Below are positions 57,801 through 64,000 of a stretch of DNA of 64,000 nucleotides, piece after piece (position 1 is the stretch's first letter; each line of letters begins with the position of its first letter). The notes below the pieces were generated by a model that was not told the origin of the DNA, made no database searches, and was given only the letters and a program-made list of their open reading frames with translations. The position numbers and the translations under genes are program-made. Source of the DNA: Halogranum rubrum (GTDB lineage Archaea; Halobacteriota; Halobacteria; Halobacteriales; Haloferacaceae); assembly GCF_900114455.1 (NCBI RefSeq), contig NZ_FOTC01000008.1, positions 1-64,000 of the forward strand. The letters run 5' to 3'.

Positions 57801-58775
57801 AGTGAAGCACCCCCCGAAGGCGGCGAAGACACGCGCCCGGCGCATCTTGCGGCGACGACACTCGAACCACAGGTGCAGAACACGCTCCACGGTGACCCGC
57901 CGTTCGAACCGTGGCGCGAGGCTGCCCTCAAACGCGGTTTCCGGTCGAGTATCGCCGTCCCCATCGTGCACCGAGAGACGCTCTACGGTGTGCTGTGTCT
58001 CTACGCGAGCGAACCGAACGTGTTCAACCGCATGGAACAGACGGTGCTCGCCGAACTCGGCGAAATCATCGGCCACGCACTGAACGCGCTCGAACGGAAG
58101 CGGGCGCTCGTCAGCGAGCAGTCGGTCGAACTCGACTTCGCGGTCGATGGCCCACTCGACCAACCGCTCCGATTTATCGCCGACCTGGACGCGACCTTCG
58201 AGTACCAGAGCCTCGTCCAGCGAAGTGACGGCTTTCTCCACCTCTTTTTCGTCGTCCGCGGCGTCGAACCCGAGGCGGTGCTCGACGCCGGTGAGACGGC
58301 CGTCGACGTCGACGACATCACGCTCATCGCCGACCGAGACGACGAACTGCTCTTCGAGTGTACCGTCGCGGATACGACGCTGTTCGCGAGTCTACTCGAC
58401 CGTGGCGCGATACCACAGGCTGTCTCACTGGAAGGACCGACGGGGAACCTCGTCATCCGCGTCCCACAGAACGTCGAACCGCGGTCGATGGTCGAACTCC
58501 TCGAACGGAACTTCACGGAGGCGACGCTGACCGCTCGCCGTGAACACGACGACCCTGTCTGGACCAAACAGGAGTTCCAGTCGGCGTTCGAAGACAACCT
58601 CACCGACCGGCAAGAGGAGGTGCTTCGGACGGCCTACTTCGCCGGATTCTTCGAGTGGCCACGAGAGAGTTCGGGTGAGGACGTCGCCGACATTCTCGGC
58701 GTCTCCCAACCGACGGTCCATCGCCACGTCCGAGCGGGAGAACGCAAGCTGTTCTCCCTTCTCTTCGATAGCTGA
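54822..58775 (+). CDS. Large bat-type sensor regulator (PAS x4, GAF x3, HTH_10)
   Basis: The ATG at 54822 gives 1317 residues and has a TTATAGG box about 30 bases upstream; an upstream start at 54579 adds a region without domain character. Domain order: receiver-like (1-115), PAS (133-245), PAS (252-365), GAF (371-525), PAS (533-645), PAS (649-750), GAF (756-900), GAF (925-1080), bat domain (1100-1240), HTH_10 (1255-1315, LTDRQEEVLRTAYFAGFFEWP). The two PAS-PAS blocks are clear duplicates. It should integrate several signals and regulate transcription. Confidence 0.92.
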   Translation: MSLSTSVLYVAADRSTATVDVLAAEYPALSVEVATSLEATRDRLDDGDFDCVVVDDTLAGPSDAEALATLTDHPTIFYTRDDSAETVRTVQRAGVDVVFRSETGGPHRLAARLSSLVACHETSDDETPHLSSESILEAVNDGVYVLDGDGVFVAVNASYEKLTGFDREELLGAHASTVTGETINAEAERLQASLEQGDEVSMYRTDLPRADGTTVPIEAHLSLFPLGNGEHGRIGVVRDVSEREQLKSELDQFTDRVTDLLISLDTDWRYTYIDGEAERFLDGSVEDHLGDVLWERYEDLVSTVTEERYREAMETQKPVSFETQSSLGDEWFRVNAYPSETGLSIYFQDISDRKLREQELNTRIRQQTVTAELSTRALEDVDLDALFQEAVERVAATLDADYCKVLDLLPDGEALSLRAGVGWRDGLVGDATVATDHGSQAGYTLLSTEPVVVDDLQTESRFSGPELLTSHDVTSGISTIIGPLSNPWGVLGVHTTARRTFSDSDVTFFQNVANILATAIDRTHRQHELRRYESMFQTVKDGVYALDADGNFLAVNDAYADITGFSRDELVGAHGSIVSERVHEMANQQQASLGDDGVATVRSTLETADGRRVPIEVRFAPFELEDGSAGRVGVVRDISERERLRTELDEVLERVTDAFFGLDTDWNITFINERAKELLARTGDELAGTSIWQQFPDAVGTTFETEYERAMETQQSVSFEEYFPPLGAWFRVHAYPSETGLSVYFRDITERKVREERLASLNRAMQTLLDTTTQEEVVDIGVETASETLGVSVPVLLLYDESSGHLVSAEQTADEAASVDEILVVGDDSIAWQVFVENEPRAYDSLSAELGHETAVESVVLVPMGRHGVLLVADPEPDAFSESDLSLVDIVSASIQSALDRADREETLRERSDTLETQNESLDRLRRINGVIRQITGTLTQASTREEIETAVCNRLASADPYRFAWIGTRDAVNGDLRPRVSAGGDQGFLSLVSEAPPEGGEDTRPAHLAATTLEPQVQNTLHGDPPFEPWREAALKRGFRSSIAVPIVHRETLYGVLCLYASEPNVFNRMEQTVLAELGEIIGHALNALERKRALVSEQSVELDFAVDGPLDQPLRFIADLDATFEYQSLVQRSDGFLHLFFVVRGVEPEAVLDAGETAVDVDDITLIADRDDELLFECTVADTTLFASLLDRGAIPQAVSLEGPTGNLVIRVPQNVEPRSMVELLERNFTEATLTARREHDDPVWTKQEFQSAFEDNLTDRQEEVLRTAYFAGFFEWPRESSGEDVADILGVSQPTVHRHVRAGERKLFSLLFDS

Positions 58776-59080
58776 GTGGGTGTATGGGGCCGATTTATAC
58801 TCTTACCCCCTGTGTTGCTTTGACAGGTGCCTGTATAACGTCAACCCCTATTGAGGTAGAGAGACGAAATATGGTACCATGGAGACACCGACCCCGACGC
58901 ACGGGACGGCACCGTCACGCTCACTGGCGACGGGCACCCTCTCGTCTCACGGTGGACTGCGTGCTCCACGGTACTACCACATCGCGGGTCGGCCGACCCC
59001 ACTACGACCGACGCACCGATGTGGCTTCGACCAGCAGACGAGTGACCCGGCGAAAAGAAGCGACTCTGTCGACACACCAC
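58776..59080. other. Intergenic region with possible leader ORF
   Basis: ACAGGTGCCTGT, a palindrome, lies at 58823-58834 next to a TATAACG box. An ORF from ATG 58879 to 59088 (69 codons) overlaps the start of the next gene by eight bases. Its composition is not protein-like, so it is only noted. Confidence 0.35.
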
Positions 59081-59278
59081 ATGAGTAAACACGAGACAAC
59101 AGCGGCGGACGCAGCGCACTACTCGAAGGAGTTCGGTTCCGATATGTGTGCGAGTTGCGGTCGTCGTATCGACACGACCCAGTGGCGACCCGCTTCGACC
59201 GGTCGAGACGACACCGGTCGGTACCAGATGTACGTCTTCTGTAACGAAGACTGCCGCGGCAACTGGGCGGATAGCTAA
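59081..59278 (+). CDS. Small zinc-finger protein (DUF7576-like)
   Basis: The ATG at 59081 gives 65 residues. CASCGRRIDTTQW and FCNEDCRGNW supply four Cys in two pairs for zinc binding. It matches, from memory, short haloarchaeal proteins listed as DUF7576. A longer in-frame start upstream lacks protein character. Confidence 0.78.
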   Translation: MSKHETTAADAAHYSKEFGSDMCASCGRRIDTTQWRPASTGRDDTGRYQMYVFCNEDCRGNWADS

Positions 59279-59940
59279 CGACACCCGAACATCGATTTCT
59301 GCCAGTGAGTCCGACAGCGTGCCGACTCCGTCTCTCACATGGCGTTACTCCACTCTTCTACGTCGACGTGCCGTGCTCTCACTTGGGCGAGATTCGACTA
59401 CTCATGCAGATGCTCGCCTCTGTCGAGTCTCGACGATGTCAAACGTGAAAGTATAAAATATTTAGATATTACCTAAAACTGTCAATTCAGGACATCCGTT
59501 GGTCGATATCCTCGACGGGACGTGTTCGGCGACATCGTCTCTCCGCTCACATCGACTCGCTTCCTCCTGTCTAACTATCGGATACATGTATTAGGAGCAC
59601 TTTCACTGCCTATCTGACGTTTGTCCTTGGACTATCTGTGCACATCCGTCCTCTGCAGCGTCGATTTTCTATATATGACTATATTGGGGAAAAAATACAG
59701 ATAACGGGCGTATCCACGTCAGATAGCTTCTCTATTTTTGTCTCTCTGCTCTATGTGTACGCATTTGCCTCGTTGTCGCTTGCAACCCACCAGATACGAC
59801 TACGAACGATGCGAGTTATCTCAACTATTCACTACATCTGCTTACAGATATACATTCTGTCACAAATAGTGGCGAGTAACAGTCGTCTCGGGAGAGACAG
59901 AGAAGAGAGCGATGCCGGAGGGAGGGCCGGCCGAAAGGCG
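59279..59940. other. AT-rich non-coding stretch
   Basis: The 662 bases are richer in A+T than their surroundings, with AAATATTTAGATATT near 59457 and TATATATGACTATAT near 59671. An ORF from 59638 reads through this region but has no family character. It may be old inserted DNA or a regulatory region. Confidence 0.5.
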
Positions 59941-60222
59941 TCAGACGGGAACCGAAGTGGCGTCGAGCGTGCCACCGTCAGCCATCACGGCGGGGACGAT
60001 GTGCCACGTCGTCGCGCCGGTGTAGGACCACCGTTCTATCTCTAGTTCGGTTACGGAGTCGCGCAGTTTGAACATCAGCGCGCCGATCTGCTTGGGCGTC
60101 ATGCCGACGTCGTCGGCGATGAACTTGCTCTTGAAGTAGAACTCGCCGTCGCGTGCTTTCTCTAAGAGGAACGCTTTGAGCTGTTCTTCGTTCGGGGCGT
60201 GTGCGGAGTCAGGGACACTCAT
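59941..60222 (-). CDS. DUF7123-like winged-helix protein
   Basis: The 93-residue protein has a compact helix-turn-helix plan: FLLEKARDGEFYFKSKFIAD, GMTPKQIGALMFKLRD, then a strand ending TWHIVPA. It fits the small haloarchaeal family I recall as DUF7123. A GCTATAAGC box is about 40 bases upstream. It is probably a transcription factor, target unknown. Confidence 0.82.
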   Translation of the reverse strand: MSVPDSAHAPNEEQLKAFLLEKARDGEFYFKSKFIADDVGMTPKQIGALMFKLRDSVTELEIERWSYTGATTWHIVPAVMADGGTLDATSVPV

Positions 60223-61015
60223 CTCTTCTACCTCTGACAGTCGTAACGCTCGCTGTCTGCTTATAGCGAAACGATGCTATAGGGTGGTTCGAGTAGTTTC
60301 GCATTGACACTCTCGGCGGGACGCGTTCTCGTAGCACGAAGATGCTTCTCGACGGCGACACTGGCTTTATTTCTTTCACGAACTGCTGTGTATATCTGGT
60401 GCGTGTCGTCCTCGCGTCGACGACACTCCCCACCACGAGACGGTGCGCGTAAAACGTCCATCTAGTCGTTACCGACACACAACAGGTCGTTCCCGTCTCT
60501 ACAACGAACGCTTGCTCCGTTCGAAACAGTTCTGACAGAGAGTCGTCTCTGACAGTCTCTCTATCGAGAACGGTGCGGTCCCTCGTTTTTCGTGGGCCTC
60601 TCGGTGGCACTTTCTCGACTCTCGATAGTTTTCACGACGACGCCGACAACGTTCCGTTCTCTCTATCTCTCGTCTCGACACGTCTCCCTATCGACACGGC
60701 GGATAGTCTCCACGACGAACACGACGCGGTGAAAGGTACAGTTCGTCGACAACTCTCTGTCGCGAACTTCCATACACGGACAGCTGTGACGAACCGAACG
60801 ACTCGTACCCGTCTCTGACGGTCGCTGACAGCTCTCCCGACTGTCTGTCGCTCCGTCAGACGAGTTTTTGCACGCGGGCGACCTTCTCCCTGTAACGAGA
60901 AGCATGGGCCCTCTTATGGTGACGAGTACAGGCCGTCACTCGTCGGACCGCATGACGGCGTGTGGCCGAATGGGCGACGGCTACACGAGTTACTATAGCG
61001 CCGCTTCCGACCCGT
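60223..61015. other. Long intergenic stretch without a supported gene
   Basis: Several ORFs of 60-130 codons cross this stretch, but all are Arg/Ser/Thr-rich and lack family features. A GGCTTTATTT stretch lies at about 60363, and TTACTATAGC at about 60990 serves the gene at 61016. Confidence 0.5.
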
Positions 61016-62650
61016 ATGAAACCCGTCCCCGCGCTCGTCACGCTGTGGGTAGTCCTCTCTGCCCTCGCGACGGCGATAGCCGTCCCAGTCGCCGCACAGT
61101 CAGATACCGTTCAGGTCATCGGTGAACCCGACCTCCAGGTGTTCAGTCCGACCTACCGCTTCACGCCCGGTCAAGAGGTGCAGTTCGACCTCTACGTCAC
61201 GAACGAGGGCGACGTCCGCAAGGGCGGCCCGGCAGAGTACGTCGAACGCGTCACCACTGCTCGCGCGGCCACGCTTCGTGTCCGCCCGGGCGACGTCCCC
61301 GTCGAAGTGACGAGTGGGCGCGTCCCCGTCGGCGACGTGACGACGGGAACCGCGGGCCCGTTCGGCGTCTCGCTCATCGTCGCCGACGACGCTCCGCCGG
61401 GTCGCTACCGTCTCCCCGTCGACGTGGAGTACATCTACACGCGCATCGTCACCGTCGACGAGGACGACGCCGACCCCTCGCCCCGCTATCTCGACATCGA
61501 AGTCGACGAGCGACAGTATCTGGAGTTCGTCGTCGAAGACACCGCTCGCTTCGACGTCGTCGGCGCCCAGACGGACGTGCTCGTCGGCGACCGCGGGACG
61601 TTCGACCTGACGCTCCGCAACGTCGGGACGGAACCCGCGAGCGACGTCCAACTGCTACTCACGTCGACGAGCGACGAACTCCGGTTCGGCGCGGGCGAGG
61701 CGACGGCCAGCGGATTCGTCACCAGCCTCGAAGCGGGCGAGACCGCCTCGCTCCGCTACACGGTCAGTCTCTCACCCAACGTCACCGAACGCGACTACCC
61801 CGTGAACGTCGCCGTCACCTACACCGACGTCGACGGCATCCGCCGCGAGGGACTACCACTCTCGGCCAGTGTCCGCCCGAACCCCGAACAGGCGTTCTCA
61901 CTCGGCGACGTCGACACGACGCTCACCGTCGGCCAGGAGGGAACCGTCTCCGGCACCGTCTCCAACGACGGTCCGGCGACGGTCTACACACCCGTCGTTC
62001 GCCTCGCCGTCGGCAGTCAGTATCTCGACGTTCCCGAGTCGGAGTTCGCCCTCCCTGACCTCGAACCGGGCGAATCGGCCCCGTTCACCTTCGACGTCGA
62101 CGTGAGCGACGCCGCGAGCGCCGGGTCCCGTGAGTTCACGTTCGACGTCCGCTATCAGACCGCCCGCGGCGACGTACGCACGAGCGACCCGCTACCTGCC
62201 CGCGTCGAAATCGGCCCCGAACGCCCGGTGTTCCTCGTCGAACCGCTCTCAGAACCCATCGCTGCTGGCGAGAGCGACACGCTCGTCTTCCGTGTCACCA
62301 ACAACGACGACGAACGCCTGACCGCTATCACGGCGAAGGCGTTCTTCGACGACCCACTCGACAGCGACGACGACGAAGCCTTCGTTCCCGCACTGGACCC
62401 CGGGGAGTCGACGAACGTCACCTTCAGCGTGAGCGTGGCGGGCGGGGTGGCGTCGAAGGCCTACCCCGTCTCCGTCGACTTCGAGTACGACACACCCGAC
62501 GGTGATACGGAGGTTTCGGAAGCCTACCGCGTCCCCGTCGAGGTGACCGAACGCGAGGGCGGCGGATTCGTCTCGACGACGTCGCTGCTCGGTGTCGGTC
62601 TCGTCGCCGCCGTCGTCGTCGCGGGGGCGTGGGTCTGGCGGCGACGCTGA
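61016..62650 (+). CDS. CARDB-type exported surface protein
   Basis: The ATG at 61016 gives 544 residues. A Sec signal (residues 1-26) is followed by three or four immunoglobulin-like repeats with FDLTLRNVGTEPASDV, GTVSGTVSNDGPATV and LVFRVTNNDDERL, as in CARDB/COG1361 S-layer-like proteins. One C-terminal membrane helix (about 520-540) and a short Arg-rich end anchor it. The next gene starts inside its stop (TGATG), so it probably works with that RND transporter. Confidence 0.88.
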   Translation: MKPVPALVTLWVVLSALATAIAVPVAAQSDTVQVIGEPDLQVFSPTYRFTPGQEVQFDLYVTNEGDVRKGGPAEYVERVTTARAATLRVRPGDVPVEVTSGRVPVGDVTTGTAGPFGVSLIVADDAPPGRYRLPVDVEYIYTRIVTVDEDDADPSPRYLDIEVDERQYLEFVVEDTARFDVVGAQTDVLVGDRGTFDLTLRNVGTEPASDVQLLLTSTSDELRFGAGEATASGFVTSLEAGETASLRYTVSLSPNVTERDYPVNVAVTYTDVDGIRREGLPLSASVRPNPEQAFSLGDVDTTLTVGQEGTVSGTVSNDGPATVYTPVVRLAVGSQYLDVPESEFALPDLEPGESAPFTFDVDVSDAASAGSREFTFDVRYQTARGDVRTSDPLPARVEIGPERPVFLVEPLSEPIAAGESDTLVFRVTNNDDERLTAITAKAFFDDPLDSDDDEAFVPALDPGESTNVTFSVSVAGGVASKAYPVSVDFEYDTPDGDTEVSEAYRVPVEVTEREGGGFVSTTSLLGVGLVAAVVVAGAWVWRRR

Positions 62651-64000
62651 TGCGCGCCGTCCTCCAACGAGCCATCGACCGGGCCGACGCGTGGATCGTC
62701 GACCGACCGGGCCGCGTCGTCGCCCTCTTCCTCGTTCTCACGCTCGTCTTCGGCGTCGGCCTGACGAACGTCTCGACCGACAGCGGCACCGAGTCGTTCT
62801 CCGAGGACATCCCCGAACAGCAGGCGCTCGACGCCGTCACCGAGCAGTTCGAAGACCCCTTCGACCCCGACCCGCAGACGACCCAACTCATCCAGTCCGG
62901 CGAGAACGTCGTCTCGAAACCGGGTCTGCTCCGCATGGCCGAGGCGCAGTATCGACTCGCCGAACGCGAGGACTTGCGAGTCGTCGAGACGAACAGCGCC
63001 GCCTCGATGGTCGCGATGCAGTTGGACCCCTCGGCGACGACGCTCGAAGCCCAACGTGACGTGCTCGAACGAACGCCCTCGGGCGCTATCCGGCAGGCAG
63101 TCCGAGAGACGGCCGCCGAGAACCCCGCGTTCGTTCGTCTGCTGAGTACGGACTTCAACCAACGGAGCGCGAGAGCGTCGGCCACCGTCGCCATCGTCGA
63201 ACACGACATCCCCGGCGACCCCGCCGAGGAAGGCCAAACGGGCGAACTCACCCGCATCCAACGGACGAGCGAACGCGTCGTCGCACCGCTCGGCGGCGAC
63301 ATCCGCGTGTTCGGTGCGGGCATCATCAACGACGAGTTCTCGACGGTCATCGGCGACTCACTGCTCGTCGTGATTCCGGCCGCCGTCGTCCTCCTCGTCG
63401 GGTTCCTGATTATTGCCTACCGTGACTTCGTGGACCTCCTGCTGGGGATGGTCGCACTCGGCACGACCATCGTCTGGACGCTCGGGTTCATGGGTCTCGT
63501 CGGCATCCCCTTCAGTCAGATTCTCATCGCGGTCCCGCCGCTTCTTCTGGCGGTCGGCATCGACTTCGGTATCCACGCCATCAACCGCTTCCGCGAGGAG
63601 AAGGCGGCGGGAGTCGACCGCGAGACGGCGATGCGTCGGACCACCGACCAACTACTCGTCGCCTTCTTCCTCGTCACAGCCACCAGCGTCGTCGGGTTCG
63701 CCTCCAACCTCGCGAGCGGTCTCCTCCCGATTCGGGAGTTCGGTGTCGTCGCGTCCGTCGGCATCGTCTTCGCCTTCCTCGTCTTCGGCGTCTACCTCCC
63801 CGCACTGAAGATGTACACCGACGACCTCAGAGACCGATATCCGCAGATTCCGACGTTCAGTCAAGCCCCCCTCGCCTCCGCGGAGTCTCGCGTCGGCAGC
63901 GTCCTCCAAGTCGGTGTCGTCGTCGCCGAACGCGCGCCACTCGTCCTCGTCGCCGTCGCACTCGTCGTGTCTACGGGTGCGGGCGTCTACGCCACCGGTG
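62650..64000 (+). CDS. RND/MMPL-type transporter, partial
   Basis: The reading frame is open from the ATG at 62650 to the window end (450 codons). A first helix lies at about 22-42, then a large outer domain, then a block of four or five helices starting near 238. The signature VGIDFGIHAINRFREE lies in this block, as in the MMPL/SSD branch. It likely exports a lipid or hydrophobic compound. The second half is outside the window. Confidence 0.9.
   Translation, partial: MRAVLQRAIDRADAWIVDRPGRVVALFLVLTLVFGVGLTNVSTDSGTESFSEDIPEQQALDAVTEQFEDPFDPDPQTTQLIQSGENVVSKPGLLRMAEAQYRLAEREDLRVVETNSAASMVAMQLDPSATTLEAQRDVLERTPSGAIRQAVRETAAENPAFVRLLSTDFNQRSARASATVAIVEHDIPGDPAEEGQTGELTRIQRTSERVVAPLGGDIRVFGAGIINDEFSTVIGDSLLVVIPAAVVLLVGFLIIAYRDFVDLLLGMVALGTTIVWTLGFMGLVGIPFSQILIAVPPLLLAVGIDFGIHAINRFREEKAAGVDRETAMRRTTDQLLVAFFLVTATSVVGFASNLASGLLPIREFGVVASVGIVFAFLVFGVYLPALKMYTDDLRDRYPQIPTFSQAPLASAESRVGSVLQVGVVVAERAPLVLVAVALVVSTGAGVYATG

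Noticed and set aside
56070-58241. 723-codon minus-strand ORF
   Set aside because: It is antisense to the PAS/GAF/HTH_10 protein, whose domains are clear on the plus strand.
59638-60045. 135-codon ORF in the AT-rich gap
   Set aside because: It has no domain character, its second half is out-of-frame shadow of the DUF7123-like gene, and it crosses two composition zones.
60573-60818. 81-codon ORF in the long gap
   Set aside because: The product is Arg/Thr/Asp-rich without helices or motifs, and no promoter is evident.

Overview
The window is chromosomal DNA from a halophilic archaeon (class Halobacteria). Evidence: high G+C with AT-rich promoter islands, very acidic proteins, many twin-arginine (Tat) signal peptides, leaderless genes with TATA-like boxes about 25-35 bases before the start, and haloarchaea-specific families (HalX, HalOD1, HTH_10/bat regulators, DUF7344-type helix-turn-helix proteins). 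Genus cannot be fixed from the sequence. No rRNA, tRNA, CRISPR array or intact insertion sequence was found.

Layout. 0.2-4.1 kb: a small membrane protein and a minus-strand DUF4129/DUF7269/DUF58/DUF7519 operon. 4.3-30.7 kb: surface-glycan precursor synthesis and export. glmM, a GlmU-like enzyme and glmS make UDP-GlcNAc; a flippase, an asparagine-synthase-like protein and a CapA protein follow. A six-gene minus-strand operon (51-aa membrane peptide, hexapeptide acyltransferase, two UDP-sugar 6-dehydrogenases, DUF354, GT4) and a DegT aminotransferase/Gfo-Idh oxidoreductase pair together hold the enzyme classes of the bacterial Wbp route to diacetamido-uronic acid. 31-47 kb: DUF1616 protein, membrane hydrolase, three Tat-exported beta-helix proteins, a second GT4, three signalling genes, a GT2 and GT-C pair, and a phosphodiesterase. 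47-59 kb: a sensory region with two histidine kinases or kinase-like proteins in the wider area, HalOD1, response regulator, DUF7344, two bat-type regulators, KaiC-like ATPase and zinc-finger miniproteins. 61-64 kb: a CARDB-type surface protein coupled to a partial RND/MMPL transporter.

Main observation. Ten promoters share one architecture, CTTA-N8-ATAATAA with exactly 8 bases between boxes. They lie before nearly every glycan transcription unit in the window, before an HxlR-REC-HalX regulator, and before one zinc-finger gene; one weaker copy precedes a Tat-exported protein. Several of these units begin with a tiny ORF whose stop codon overlaps the start of the first enzyme (ATGA, GTGA or TAATG). 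Together these suggest a co-regulated surface-glycan regulon using coupled leader peptides, with the HxlR-REC-HalX protein as a candidate regulator.
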